NCBI GenBank assembly: GCA_016716265.1
Contig: JADJWQ010000006.1
Span: forward strand, 1,116,001-1,180,000
Reading direction: 5' to 3'
Source of the DNA: Planctomycetota bacterium
Lineage (GTDB): Bacteria > Planctomycetota > UBA1135 > UBA2386
DNA length: 64,000 nt
The position numbers were made by a program, and so were the translations under genes. Position 1 is the first letter of the stretch. Every line of letters starts with the position of its first letter. Below are positions 42,836 through 52,822 of this stretch, one piece after another. The notes beneath the pieces were generated by a model. It had not been told where the DNA came from and made no database searches. It was given only the letters and a program-made list of their open reading frames with translations.

Positions 42836-45800
42836 TCAGCCACCGGACGTCGCCGCGCCCGCCTCGGGCTCCGCCGGGGCCGCGACACCGGCCTGGCTCT
42901 CGAGCTCGCGACGGATGCGCAGCGACTCGGGCTCGTACAACTCGCGCGCGCGCAGCTCACGCTCGTCGAAGCGCACGCCGTCCACCATCCACGCCGGCGC
43001 GGGTGCGCCGCGCAGGTGGTGGTCGAAGAACTGCTTCATCCGTACCGTCCAATCGAGCAGATCGGCGCGCCGGCTCAGCCCGTGGTCCTGGCCATTGTAG
43101 TTCAGGAGGTACGCCTCCTTGCCGAGCCGACGCAGCGCACAGAAATACTCGATGCCCTGGTACCACGGCACGGCGCCGTCGCGGTCGTTGTGCAGCATCA
43201 GGATCGGTGTGTGGACGCGATCGACGTGGAAGATCGGCGAGTTCTCGAGGAACTGCAGCGGGCGATCCCACAGCGTGCCACCGATCCGCGACTGCGTCTG
43301 CTCGTACTGGAACGCCCGCGACGCGCCACTGCCCCAGCGGATGCCACCGTAGGCGCTCGTCATGTTGCTGACCGGCGCACCGCTCTCGACGGCGGCAAAC
43401 AGGTCGGTACGCGTCACCAGGTAGGCAGTCTGGTAGCCACCCCAGGAGTGCCCCGCGGCCCCGATCGCACGCTCGTCGACGAAGCCCCGTGCCACCAGCG
43501 CCTGGATCCCGGGCACGATGCAATGGAGGGCCGAATCGCCGGGATGGCCATCGACATAGTTGATGTCGGGCTGGAACCACAGGTAGCCGTCGCTGACGTA
43601 CTGGATCGCCTGCGGCGACGTGTTCAGGCGCGGCGTGCCGTACGAGTGCAGCGTGCGCGACAGCTTCTCGTAGAAGTAGACCATCAGCGGGTAGCGCCGC
43701 GCCGGGTCGAAGCCGTCCGGCTTGACGAGGATCCCCTTCAGGGGCACCCCATCGAGCGAGCGCCACTCGACCAGCTCGGCGGTCCCCCACCGGAAGCGCG
43801 ACTGCTGGGGGTTGGCATCGCTGAGCCGCACCGGCTCGGCGAAGTCGAGGCCCGCCGTCCACAGGTCGGGGAACTGCTCGAAGCGCGACATGGTGAAGAA
43901 CACGCGATCGGCGTCCTTCGCCTTGCTGAGCCCGCCGAACGCGCAGGCGCGCGTCACGAGCCGGACCGGCCGACCGAGACCGTCGACGCGGTCGGTGTAG
44001 AAGCCCTGGTCCATCGTGTCGAGGTCGGTCGCCTGGAGCAGGATCGGCTCGCCCTCGGGGACGAAGCGAGCGTCCGGGTCGAGCCGCCGGTAGCGGAACT
44101 CGATGTTCTCGGCGGCGCCGACGCGGTCGGTGACGCAGCGCGCGCGGCTGCCGTCGGGGGTCACCGCCCACAGGTCGCGGCCGTCGCTCAGCACGACCTC
44201 CCGCTCGCCCGCGGTCCAGCCCTCGACGCCGTCGGCGTTGCGCGGCTCGGGGCGATCGTCGGTCTCGCGCGAGAAGTCGGCGTCGATGCCGGCGGTCAGC
44301 GTCGCGGTACGGCCGGTCGCGACGTCCGTGCAGTGCCACTGTGAGCCGTCGAAGCGCAGCAGGTAGCGGCCGTCGGGAGACGGCGACACACCATCGCGCA
44401 CGTGCTCCCAAAGGCGGGTCCGCGCGCCGTCGACCGTGTTGACGACGTAGACGTCCTCGTAGCGGCCGTCCCACGACGTCTCGATCGCCCAGCGCGCAGA
44501 GTCGGTCACCAGGGCGAGCGAGCCGTCCGGCGTCAGGAAGCGCACCGACTCCTGCGGGTCCGCCACCAGCGGGACGAGCCTGCCGTCGGCGAGGTCCAGC
44601 GCACAGGTGCGCCGCTGCGACGACAGCCGCCCGCGCTGCTTCTCCTGCATCGGCTGAAGCACGGGGTCGCGCCAGTGCCACAGGTCGACCGCGACCTTCT
44701 CGTCGTCCAGGATCGGCGGCAGCGGCTCACGCTCCTGTGGCTCCACGGCGACCAGCAACGTCGAGCCGTCGCGGCTGAACGAGAGCCGGTGCCCCTCGGC
44801 GACGTGCTCGCCGGCCGGCATCTGCGGATGGCCGCGCGACAGGACGCGGCGCGGCTCCGGGTCGCCGAATCGCCACACGAACACGTCGAAGCGCGGCGTC
44901 TTCGCCTCGCGGTCGTCGCGATTGCTGTAGAACGCGACGCGGGTGTGCTCGTCGTCGGTCGCGAAGCCGCGGAAGTCGCCGGCGCCATCGATCAGCATGG
45001 TCTCGGCACCGGTCTCGAGCTTGCGCGCGAACAGTCCACGTGTGATCGCGGGGTCGTCCGCCTTCGAGTTGCGCGCATACCAGACGTAGCCGGCCTCGTC
45101 CCAGGAGCCGAACGCGACCACGCCCTCGATGCGCACCTCGCTGCCGTCGCGCAGGTCGCGGATCACGAGCGGCGAGCCGTCCTTGTGCCACGCCGGAGGC
45201 TTCGCGGCGACGGGCTTGCTCGCCGCCGGCTCGGGGCGCGACTCAGGGGGCGCTGGCTGCCCGGCCGGCTCGGTCTGGGCGCTGCCGGTCGCGGGCTTCG
45301 CGGTCGCCGGCTTCGGCGGCTCGAGGTGCAGCAGGAGATACGGCAGTCCCTCGCCGCACAGCTGCGCGGCCTTGACGTTCTCGAGCACCGTCACCGCACC
45401 GTCCTGCAGATCGAGCAGCGCCCGGCGCGACTCGGGCTTCTTCGGCTCCTCCTGCTTCGGCGGGGTCTCACCCTTCTCGCGCGCCTCCTTGGCGCGCTCG
45501 GCGCGGACGAGCTTGTCGATCTCGTAGCTGCGGGTCGCCTCGAAGGTCGGCTCGATCCGCAGCAGGACGTAGCGACCGTCGGCCGAGAACGCGGCCCCGC
45601 GGCCGCAGGGCTGGCGGTACTCGACGTCGCCGCCGACCGCGCGCACGACCAGCTCCGCATCGCCGCGCTGCGGCACGAGGCTGAACGCGACGAACGCGCC
45701 GTCGTCGCGCACCGCCAGGTCCTGCAGCGTGCGCCAGCCGTCGTAGTCCGCGAGTTGCAGCGCCGGGAGCACCACGGGCTCGGCAGCCTCCTGCCCAGGA

Positions 45801-45862
45801 GTTGACGCAGCGAGAACCGCGGCGAGCGCGGCGGCGAACAACAGCGACTGTCGATGTCTCAT
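42836..45862 (-). CDS. Secreted S9 family (prolyl oligopeptidase) peptidase
   Basis: 1008 residues. Signal peptide 1-24. A long propeller region (25-740) contains a low-complexity Pro/Ala/Lys insert at about 175-225 (PPKPATAKPATGSAQ and similar). The alpha/beta-hydrolase domain has the nucleophile in AGHSWGGYQT (near 806), Asp in LHNDRDGAVPW and His in GQDHGLSR, so the triad is complete. Such enzymes cleave peptides after Pro, Glu or Ala outside the cytoplasm. The start codon lies 3 bp from a 37-bp repeat that therefore forms its whole immediate upstream region. A second, decayed S9 gene occurs at 55998-57167. Confidence 0.9.
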   Translation of the reverse strand: MRHRQSLLFAAALAAVLAASTPGQEAAEPVVLPALQLADYDGWRTLQDLAVRDDGAFVAFSLVPQRGDAELVVRAVGGDVEYRQPCGRGAAFSADGRYVLLRIEPTFEATRSYEIDKLVRAERAKEAREKGETPPKQEEPKKPESRRALLDLQDGAVTVLENVKAAQLCGEGLPYLLLHLEPPKPATAKPATGSAQTEPAGQPAPPESRPEPAASKPVAAKPPAWHKDGSPLVIRDLRDGSEVRIEGVVAFGSWDEAGYVWYARNSKADDPAITRGLFARKLETGAETMLIDGAGDFRGFATDDEHTRVAFYSNRDDREAKTPRFDVFVWRFGDPEPRRVLSRGHPQMPAGEHVAEGHRLSFSRDGSTLLVAVEPQEREPLPPILDDEKVAVDLWHWRDPVLQPMQEKQRGRLSSQRRTCALDLADGRLVPLVADPQESVRFLTPDGSLALVTDSARWAIETSWDGRYEDVYVVNTVDGARTRLWEHVRDGVSPSPDGRYLLRFDGSQWHCTDVATGRTATLTAGIDADFSRETDDRPEPRNADGVEGWTAGEREVVLSDGRDLWAVTPDGSRARCVTDRVGAAENIEFRYRRLDPDARFVPEGEPILLQATDLDTMDQGFYTDRVDGLGRPVRLVTRACAFGGLSKAKDADRVFFTMSRFEQFPDLWTAGLDFAEPVRLSDANPQQSRFRWGTAELVEWRSLDGVPLKGILVKPDGFDPARRYPLMVYFYEKLSRTLHSYGTPRLNTSPQAIQYVSDGYLWFQPDINYVDGHPGDSALHCIVPGIQALVARGFVDERAIGAAGHSWGGYQTAYLVTRTDLFAAVESGAPVSNMTSAYGGIRWGSGASRAFQYEQTQSRIGGTLWDRPLQFLENSPIFHVDRVHTPILMLHNDRDGAVPWYQGIEYFCALRRLGKEAYLLNYNGQDHGLSRRADLLDWTVRMKQFFDHHLRGAPAPAWMVDGVRFDERELRARELYEPESLRIRRELESQAGVAAPAEPEAGAATSGG

Positions 45863-45865
45863 GTG

Positions 45866-45902
45866 GCTTCCGATCGGTACCGCGTACGATTTTTACATCA
45901 GG
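45866..45902 (-). repeat. 37-bp inverted repeat, copy A
   Basis: Identical at 36 of 37 positions to the reverse complement of 48985-49021. The core has GTACCGCGTAC (itself an inverted repeat) followed by an A/T-rich ATTTTTACATCA, which is striking at 70% G+C. It sits between the divergent S9 peptidase and sialate esterase genes, 3 bp from the peptidase start, and includes GGAAG as possible ribosome site for it. Confidence 0.85.
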
Positions 45903-46004
45903 GGAGCCCGAAGACCCGGGGCTCGGAGCGCAACCGAGGCTGGAACCGGACGACCGCTCGCCCGATCGTCTGCGGACGACCGTCACGCTTCCATCGCTCC
46001 CACG

Positions 46005-47552
46005 ATGCCCAGACCCATCCGCCCACGCCTCCTCGCCGCGCTCCTGCTCGCCCCGCTCTCCACGGCCTCGGCTCAGCTCACGCTCGGCGCCCCGTTCCAG
46101 GACCACATGGTCCTGCAGCGCGACCGCGCGCTGAACGTCTTCGGCCACGCGCCGGCTGGCGCCGACGTGACCGTCAGCGTCGCCGGTCGCCGTGCCATCG
46201 CCACCGCTGACGCCGACGGCCGGTTCCTCGCCGTGCTGCCGCCGCTCGCGGCCGGCGGCCCCTACCGCCTCGCCGCGAAGGCGGGCGATGCGGAGGTCGC
46301 CCTCGACGACGTTCTCGTCGGCGAGGTGTGGATCGCGTCCGGCCAGTCGAACATGGAGTGGCAGCTCCAGCGCTTCCCCGATTGCGCCGACGACATCGCC
46401 GCGTCGAGCGACCCGCAGCTGCGCCTCCTGCTGGTCGCCAAGCGCACCGCCACGGAGCCGCTCGATACCCTCGATGGACAGTGGCGTGCCGCCGCACCCG
46501 ACAGCGTGCCCGGCTTCTCGGCGGTCGCCTACTTCTTCGCCCGCGAGCTGCGGCATCACCTCGGTGTGCCGGTCGGCATCGTCGCGTCGTCGTGGGGCGG
46601 CACTCGCTGCGAGGCGTGGACGCGTCGCGACGCGATGGCCGGCGTGCCGTCGCTGCAGCCGATCCTCGACGCCTGGGACGCGCTCGACGCGAGCTACCCC
46701 GAGCGACGTGCCCGATTCGACGAAGCGCTCGCCGCCTGGGAGGCCGCCAAGGCCGCCGCCGCCGCCCGCGGCGAGCAGGCACCGCGCCGGCCCGGTGAGC
46801 CGGTCTCGCCGCTCGACCCGCAGCACCCCTCCGCACTCTACAACGGCATGATCGCGCCGCTCGTGCCCATGACCGTGCGCGGGTTCGTCTGGTACCAGGG
46901 CGAGAGCAATGCGGGCCGTGGCTGGCAATACCGTCACCTGTTCCCGGCGATGATCGAGGACTGGCGGGCGGCATTCGGTCAGGGTGATCTCGCGTTCCTG
47001 CCCGTGCAGCTCGCGAACTTCCACTGGAACGGTGGTGACGGCACGTTCTGGGCCGACCTGCGTGAGGGCCAGCTGCGCGCGATGCAGACGCTGCCGTGCG
47101 TGGGCCTCGCCACGGCGGTGGACATCGGCAATCCGAAGGACATCCACCCCGACCGCAAGGACGAGGTCGGTCGCCGACTCGCATTGTGGGCGCGCGCGCT
47201 GTGCTACGGTCATGCGGTCGTGCCGTCCGGTCCCGTCTACTCACACTGCGCGATCGAAGGCGACCACGTGCGGCTGAGCTTCGACCACGTCGGCGGCGGC
47301 CTGCGCGCCGACGGCGACGCGCTGCAGGGCTTCACGATCGCGGGCCCGGACGGCAACTTCGTCCCGGCGGATGCGCGAATCCAGGGCGACGACGTCGTCG
47401 TCAGCGCGGCCGGCATCGCCCGCCCCTGCGCGGTGCGCTACGGCTGGGCCGACGACCCGGTGCTGTCGCTGCGCAATGCCGAGGGCCTGCCAGCGCTGCC
47501 GTTCCGCACCGACGCGCTGCCGCTGCCGACGCGCGGCACGCTGCGGCCGTGA
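46005..47552 (+). CDS. Sialate O-acetylesterase family (SGNH) protein
   Basis: 515 residues. Signal peptide 1-23 (STASAQ). Residues 24-100 form an Ig-like domain (DHMVLQRDRALNVFGHA). The SGNH esterase domain has IASGQSNMEWQL (nucleophile Ser and the block I), VASSWGGTRCEAW (block with Gly), VWYQGESNAG (block III Asn) and IHPDRKDEVGRR (His). It removes O-acetyl groups from sialic acids or from xylan-type polysaccharides; the latter fits an organism degrading plant or algal glycans. Lies inside the 37-bp inverted repeats. Confidence 0.9.
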   Translation: MPRPIRPRLLAALLLAPLSTASAQLTLGAPFQDHMVLQRDRALNVFGHAPAGADVTVSVAGRRAIATADADGRFLAVLPPLAAGGPYRLAAKAGDAEVALDDVLVGEVWIASGQSNMEWQLQRFPDCADDIAASSDPQLRLLLVAKRTATEPLDTLDGQWRAAAPDSVPGFSAVAYFFARELRHHLGVPVGIVASSWGGTRCEAWTRRDAMAGVPSLQPILDAWDALDASYPERRARFDEALAAWEAAKAAAAARGEQAPRRPGEPVSPLDPQHPSALYNGMIAPLVPMTVRGFVWYQGESNAGRGWQYRHLFPAMIEDWRAAFGQGDLAFLPVQLANFHWNGGDGTFWADLREGQLRAMQTLPCVGLATAVDIGNPKDIHPDRKDEVGRRLALWARALCYGHAVVPSGPVYSHCAIEGDHVRLSFDHVGGGLRADGDALQGFTIAGPDGNFVPADARIQGDDVVVSAAGIARPCAVRYGWADDPVLSLRNAEGLPALPFRTDALPLPTRGTLRP

Positions 47553-47565
47553 TCCACCGCGCCGA

Positions 47566-48276
47566 TCAGCGCCGTGCGATCGCGACCCGGATCGTGGCGA
47601 TCGCGTCGGCCAGTGACACGTGCCCGCCGAACGACGGCGCTCCAGCCGCCGACGCGACGATCTCGCCGGCCTCGACCGCCTTCGCGAAGCGCACGCCGGG
47701 GTCATCGTCCATGCGTCGCAGGAACGCGTGCAGGTGTGGAACCTCCGTCGCGTGGTCGACCCACTTCGCACTCCACCGTGCCATCGCCACGACATAGCCG
47801 TCGAGCACGTTCGGATACGGCAGCAGCACGTGCTCGCGACCCCGCAGATGCGTGTCGAGCTCCGAGAGCACGGCGCGGATCCCGCGGATCGCGTGGGCCT
47901 TCACGATCGCCTGCGTGGCGGCGTCGGGTGCGAATCGCTGCGGCTTGAACATCGGCACGTGAGCGGAATGGAAGCCGGAGTCGAGCCACGACAGCCACTG
48001 ATCGACGAGTCGCCGCTCGCGCGTGCCGTGCCGTGGCAGGAGCCCGAGCTCGGGTCGCAAGTCGCCGAGCAGGTTCAGCAGTGCGGCGTTCTCGACCAGC
48101 ACCTCGCCACCGACGATCATCGCCGGCACCTGACCGTGCGGGTTGACGGCGGTCGTGTACGGTGGCGCCTGGCGCTCGTCGCGGGTCACGCGGCAGAGGC
48201 GGAACGGGAGGCCGAGCTTCGGCAGGACAGCGAGCTCGGCGAACGAGCACGCACCGGGCGAGTAGAACAGGATCAT
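47566..48276 (-). CDS. Glutathione S-transferase family protein
   Basis: 236 residues. Thioredoxin-like N-domain with YSPGACSFAELAVLPKLG and NPHGQVPAMIVGGEVLVENAALLNLLGD (cis-Pro and the gamma-Glu contact Glu-Asn). The helical C-domain covers 90-215. The YSPGACS motif is that of bacterial beta-class GSTs. Transcribed against the esterase gene. Confidence 0.88.
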   Translation of the reverse strand: MILFYSPGACSFAELAVLPKLGLPFRLCRVTRDERQAPPYTTAVNPHGQVPAMIVGGEVLVENAALLNLLGDLRPELGLLPRHGTRERRLVDQWLSWLDSGFHSAHVPMFKPQRFAPDAATQAIVKAHAIRGIRAVLSELDTHLRGREHVLLPYPNVLDGYVVAMARWSAKWVDHATEVPHLHAFLRRMDDDPGVRFAKAVEAGEIVASAAGAPSFGGHVSLADAIATIRVAIARR

Positions 48277-48375
48277 CGCGGGAACCGTAGGTCCGTGGGA
48301 CCTCGGGCCAGGATGCTACGCGGTCGTACTGGATTCGCCTCCCGTCGGCACGTCGACTGTGCGCGCTGACCGCCG

Positions 48376-48978
48376 ATGACCGACGGCCCCAACACCTGGT
48401 TCCTCCGAGGACTGACGGAGCTCGCTGCGGAACTCGACGCGGCACCGGTCGCGGCGACGCTGGCCGACTCGCTGCGCGACGCCGCGCACCGCGCCTTCGC
48501 GCGCTCGGACACCGTCGTCGCGACGTCGCCCGACGCCCCGCAGCGCGCCTGCCTCCCCGGCTGCGCACTGTGCTGTCACTACCGCGTCGGCGTGACCGCA
48601 GCGGAGGCCGCGGTGCTCGCCGACGCGGTCCGGAAACACCGCGATCGCGATCGGCTGACCACCGCGATCCTGCGCCGCGCCGCGGAAGCGGCCCGGGGCA
48701 ACGATGCCCCACGTCGTGCCTGTGCGCTCCTCGGTGCCGACGCGCGCTGCACGGTCTACGCGGTCCGCCCGCTACCCTGCCGCGGCTGGACCTCCACCGA
48801 TCGGCGGGGTTGCGAATGGGAGCACCAGGGCCTCGGAGGCACGCCGCGACCCGAGCCGACCGTGTTCCCGACCCACCTCGGGCTCGCGCGGGCTCTCGCC
48901 GAGCACGGCGCCCGCGAGGGTGTGGGCGACGCGACGACCGAGCTGCACGCGGCCCTGGCGCACCTGCTCGGCCCGTGA
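48376..48978 (+). CDS. YkgJ family Cys-cluster protein
   Basis: 200 residues. CLPGCALCCHYRV and CALLGADARCTVYAVRPLPCRGW give the CxxxCxxCC / C-x(8)-C-x(9)-C pattern of YkgJ (Fe-S or zinc binding; also FliB relatives). The N-terminal 55 residues are helical. The biochemical role is unknown. The stop is 6 bp before the second copy of the 37-bp repeat. Confidence 0.85.
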   Translation: MTDGPNTWFLRGLTELAAELDAAPVAATLADSLRDAAHRAFARSDTVVATSPDAPQRACLPGCALCCHYRVGVTAAEAAVLADAVRKHRDRDRLTTAILRRAAEAARGNDAPRRACALLGADARCTVYAVRPLPCRGWTSTDRRGCEWEHQGLGGTPRPEPTVFPTHLGLARALAEHGAREGVGDATTELHAALAHLLGP

Positions 48979-48984
48979 TCACCG

Positions 48985-49021
48985 CCTGATGTAAAAATCG
49001 TACGCGGTACGGATCGGAAGC
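48985..49021 (+). repeat. 37-bp inverted repeat, copy B
   Basis: Reverse complement of copy A with one mismatch. It lies between convergent genes and its last base is the final base of the kinase stop codon. No target-site duplication is visible outside either copy. Confidence 0.85.
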
Positions 49022-52000
49022 TAGCGGGGGAGTTCGGCGAGGGACTTCTGGAGGGCGGCGCACTGCCGGGTGGCGGCGGCGGAGCCCTGGTCGGCGGCGC
49101 GCTGGGTCAGCGACAGGGCGTCGATCAGCAGGGCGCGCGCGGTGGCGATGTCGTCACGATTGGCGAAGTGGAGGGCGCGGTCGCCGCGCACGCTGCCGAG
49201 CGCGGTGAGCCGCTCGGCATCGTCGGGGAGCTCGGCGAGCCACATCGTGGCGATCCGGTCGGCTTCATCGAGGGCAGCGACGGCGCCGGCGTCGTCGGAT
49301 CGCCGACCAGCGATATCCGCTGCGATGCGGAGGACGTCGATCAGGACCGACGTGCCAACACCACCGCGAGTTGATGCGCGCGCCACGCGCACCGCCTCGG
49401 CGATGTCGCGCTGCGCCGCGTCGAGATCGCCGTCGTCGGCAGCGGCCTGCGCCGCCATTGCGAGCGACACGACCAGATTGCCCACCACCGGCCCGTCGTC
49501 CGGCACCGCGTCCACCAGCGCCCGCTGGTCGGCGATGGCCAACGCGAGCTGCCCGCGTTGGCCGGCGAGATCGCCACTCGCCGCCAGGAAGCCGGCGAAC
49601 TGACCGTGGGCGATCGCCCGCCGCGAGCGCAGCTCGCGATCCTGCGGCCGCTGCGCGACCACCAGGTCGAGCAACTCGAGCGCGCGCCGGTGGTCGGCAC
49701 GGGCGATGTCGAGCGCGCCCTGCGCGGTGTGCACCTCGGCCCGGGTCGACAGCAGGAGTCCGAGCTGCGAGGTCCAATCCGTATCTTCGGGCTCGTCGCG
49801 GACGAGGCGCTCGAACAGCTCGACCGCCTCGTCGAACGCGACGCTCGCGCCGTCCAGATCGCGCAGCTCCTGCATGAGCATCGCTCGGCGCAGCCGCACG
49901 CCGGCGAGCCGTTGCAGCACATCGCCATCGCGGGGATCGTCCGCGAGCACCTGCTCGGCGACCGCGGCTGCCTCGCGCAGCCAGCGGTCCGCCTCGGTCT
50001 TCCGACCCGCCGACACCGCGATCATCGCCAGGCTGTCGAGCGCGGTCGCGCGCAGTCCGAGGAGCTTCGCGTGCATGCTCGCTTCGGCAGGCTCGCCGAG
50101 CCAGGTCGCGAGATCCGCGAGCGCACCGTCGCTCAACGCACGCGCATCGTCGATCGCGCCGGCGCGGGCCGTGTAGACCGCCAGATCGATCCGCGTGCGG
50201 GCCGAGTCGACCCGCAGGCGGGCGTCGCTCGGCGTCTCGGCCAACAGTCCGGCGAGCACGTCGCACGCTTCCCGCAGGGCCGCCAACCGCTCGTCCGCCC
50301 GGCCGATGCGCCCGACGACGCGCGCACGGGTCGTCAGCAGGTGCGCGCGCTCGCTGCGGGCCTCGCGCGAACTCCGCGCGAGCGGCTCCATCGCATCGAG
50401 CGCGCGCTCCGCCTGCCCGATCACGTCGAGCGCCTCCGTCAGCTCACCGAGCTCGGTGCGGATCTCGCCGACGCGCCGCCACGCGCCGATCGTCGCGAGC
50501 CGCACGCGCTCGTCGCCCGGCTCGCGCGCCGCGAGCCGCAGGTGGAACGCCAATGCGTCCTCGAGCAGCTGCCGCCTGAGGTGCGCGGTGCGCGGCACGT
50601 TCGCGAGCCGTGCGGACGCGGTGCGCGACAGCATGGTGTCGAACGCCTCGAGCGCCTCCCCGAGGTGCAGCGCCGCACGCTCGCGCTCGCGATTCGCCTC
50701 GTCGAGCGCCGCGCGGAGCTCACCGGCAGCGAGCCGCGCCTGCACGGCGAACACCGTCGGCACCGCGACCAGCAGCAGGACGGCGGACACCACCGCGATC
50801 GCGGTCGCCGGCCGGCGCCGCACGAGCCGCGTGAACCTGAGCCACGGCGACGGCGGCCGCGCCAGCACCGGGCGATGCTCCAGGAAGCGCTGCAGGTCGT
50901 CCGCGAACGCCGCCGCGCTCGGGTAGCGCCGCGCGGGATCGGGATCGATCGCGGCCAGACAGATCGCGTCGACGTCGGCCGGCACCTGCGGATTGCCGCG
51001 GCTCGGCGCATCGACGCGACCGGCGAGGATGCGCTCGCGCGTGCCGGGCGAGCCGTCCCCGAACGGCGGTGCCAGCGTGAGCAGCTCGTAGAGCGTCACG
51101 CCGAGCGCGTGCACGTCCGTGCGACGGTCGACCGGCGCCGAGGCTCGCAGCTGCTCGGGTGCGAGGTAGGGCAGCGAGCCGATCGTCGAGCCGCTCCGCG
51201 TCAGCCGCGGATCGCCGTCCGCGAGCGCGAGCCCGAAGTCGATCAGCAGCACGCGGCCGTCCGTCGCGAGCAGCAGGTTCGACGGCTTCAGGTCGCGGTG
51301 CAGCACGTCGTTCTGGTGGGCGTGCTCCAGTGCCAACGCGACGTCGCGGACGATCTCGCAGCACGCGGCGATCCAGCTCCCGCGGAAGCGGTCCGACTCG
51401 GCGACGGTCTCCCGGTCGCCCTTCGCGTCGAGCGCCCGCTCGAGCGCGTCGCGCAGGAGCGGCGCGGACAGCTCGCGCGGCGCGCGCCCGCGGAGCTGGT
51501 CGAGGACCTCGGCGAGGCTCGCGCCCGGCACGCGCTCCATCGCGTAGAACGGCACGCCATCGGCCTCGCCGAACGTGTGGACCGGCACGATGCCCGGGTG
51601 ACGCAGGCGCGCAGCGGCGCGCACCTCACGACGGAAGCGGTCGCGGGCGAGCGGGAAGTAGAGGTGCTCGGGGTGCACGAGCTTCAACGCCACCTCGCGG
51701 CCGAGCGACTCCTGCACCGCGAGATAGACGACGCCCATGCCGCCGCGACCGAGCTGCCGCAGGATGCGGAACTCGCCGAGCTGCCGCGGCGCGCGGTCGA
51801 CGTCTTCCTGCGACTGCAGCAGCCCGACGCGGTCGAGCAGCGCGAGCTGCTCGCGCACTCCGCACGACCACTCCGGCTCCGAACCGAGCAACGTCTCGAG
51901 ATCCGCGTGCGGATCGTCCTCGAGCGCGTCGAGGCAACGCTGCAACAGAGACTGCGCCGGATCGTCCGACGCCTCCGCCTGCTGATCCTGGGGCCGGCCC

Positions 52001-52068
52001 GTGTCCAAGGGTGCTCCGTCCGAACCGGCGGTCCGCGTCAGCGGGCCGCGACCTGCTTCATTGCTCAC
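49021..52068 (-). CDS. Transmembrane Ser/Thr protein kinase with TPR-like tail
   Basis: 1015 residues. Kinase domain 95-400: GRGGMGVVY (107-115), K129, HRDLKPSN (257-264), DFG (277-279), APEQ. One membrane segment at 421-442, then about 570 residues of helical, TPR-like repeats (440-1015) outside the cytoplasm. Complete catalytic set, so active kinase. The preceding ECF sigma factor gene overlaps by 11 nt, a pairing typical of planctomycetal ECF groups, where the kinase controls the sigma factor. The tail may sense or bind an extracellular ligand. Confidence 0.93.
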   Translation of the reverse strand: MSNEAGRGPLTRTAGSDGAPLDTGRPQDQQAEASDDPAQSLLQRCLDALEDDPHADLETLLGSEPEWSCGVREQLALLDRVGLLQSQEDVDRAPRQLGEFRILRQLGRGGMGVVYLAVQESLGREVALKLVHPEHLYFPLARDRFRREVRAAARLRHPGIVPVHTFGEADGVPFYAMERVPGASLAEVLDQLRGRAPRELSAPLLRDALERALDAKGDRETVAESDRFRGSWIAACCEIVRDVALALEHAHQNDVLHRDLKPSNLLLATDGRVLLIDFGLALADGDPRLTRSGSTIGSLPYLAPEQLRASAPVDRRTDVHALGVTLYELLTLAPPFGDGSPGTRERILAGRVDAPSRGNPQVPADVDAICLAAIDPDPARRYPSAAAFADDLQRFLEHRPVLARPPSPWLRFTRLVRRRPATAIAVVSAVLLLVAVPTVFAVQARLAAGELRAALDEANRERERAALHLGEALEAFDTMLSRTASARLANVPRTAHLRRQLLEDALAFHLRLAAREPGDERVRLATIGAWRRVGEIRTELGELTEALDVIGQAERALDAMEPLARSSREARSERAHLLTTRARVVGRIGRADERLAALREACDVLAGLLAETPSDARLRVDSARTRIDLAVYTARAGAIDDARALSDGALADLATWLGEPAEASMHAKLLGLRATALDSLAMIAVSAGRKTEADRWLREAAAVAEQVLADDPRDGDVLQRLAGVRLRRAMLMQELRDLDGASVAFDEAVELFERLVRDEPEDTDWTSQLGLLLSTRAEVHTAQGALDIARADHRRALELLDLVVAQRPQDRELRSRRAIAHGQFAGFLAASGDLAGQRGQLALAIADQRALVDAVPDDGPVVGNLVVSLAMAAQAAADDGDLDAAQRDIAEAVRVARASTRGGVGTSVLIDVLRIAADIAGRRSDDAGAVAALDEADRIATMWLAELPDDAERLTALGSVRGDRALHFANRDDIATARALLIDALSLTQRAADQGSAAATRQCAALQKSLAELPR

Positions 52069-52642
52069 GCTGCGCGGCCCCGGCCACGGCGGCCAGCCCG
52101 CGACAGATCAACATGCGCACCGAGCCCTCGGTGCGCCCCATGACCGCAGCGACCTCGGCCCGGCCGAGGCCGAGCACCCGCGACAGCAGGATCGCCTCGC
52201 GCTGCTCGTCGGGCAGCCGATCGAGCGCCCGCTGCACGCGCTCGAGCTCCTCGCGCGCGATCGCGGCCCGGCTCGGCGTCGCGACCGACACGAATGCCTC
52301 CAACGCCGAGGTGTCGACGTCCGCAGCGCCGTCGTCGCGCCGCGCATCCCGCCGCTGCGCGCCCCAGAACGCCCGCCGGTCGGCGAGCTTCCTGGCGGCG
52401 GTCGTGTAGAGCCAGCGGCGGAAGTTGGCCTCGCCCGGGAACTGGAAGCGGTCGAGGTTCTCGAGCACGTCCCGGCACACCGACTGCGCGAGGTCGCTGA
52501 CCGACTCGCGCGCGAGCAGCCCGCCGGCGCGCAACCGCAGGTAGGCGCACAGCCGCGGTTGGTAGGTGACCAGGAGCGCGTCGACCGCTGCCTGGTCGCC
52601 GCGCGACGCCTGTTCGTAGAGCCGCTCCGCCGGGGACGACAT
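52058..52642 (-). CDS. ECF-type RNA polymerase sigma factor
   Basis: 194 residues. Sigma2 region about 8-80 (YEQASRGDQAAVDALLVTYQPRL, DLAQSVCRDV, FRRWLYTTAARKLADRR) and sigma4 region 125-185 (LDRLPDEQREAILLSRVLGLGRAEVAAVMGRTEGSVRMLICRGL). No anti-sigma gene; control is expected from the overlapping Ser/Thr kinase. ATG 52642 lacks a Shine-Dalgarno sequence. Confidence 0.92.
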   Translation of the reverse strand: MSSPAERLYEQASRGDQAAVDALLVTYQPRLCAYLRLRAGGLLARESVSDLAQSVCRDVLENLDRFQFPGEANFRRWLYTTAARKLADRRAFWGAQRRDARRDDGAADVDTSALEAFVSVATPSRAAIAREELERVQRALDRLPDEQREAILLSRVLGLGRAEVAAVMGRTEGSVRMLICRGLAAVAGAAQREQ

Positions 52643-52822
52643 GCGCCGGGAAGATACCACGGCCCGGCGATCGCTCCGCTCCCGGTCGCGCCCGCCGCTC
52701 GCGCGCGGGCGCTGGCCAGCGGCCGCGGCCGTCGCCGCGACGCGTCCAGCGCGCCATGGCGACGGCATTGCCGCAGCGGGCGACCGCGGTCTCGAACATG
52801 GCTGCCCCCGGGCGCATCCGGC

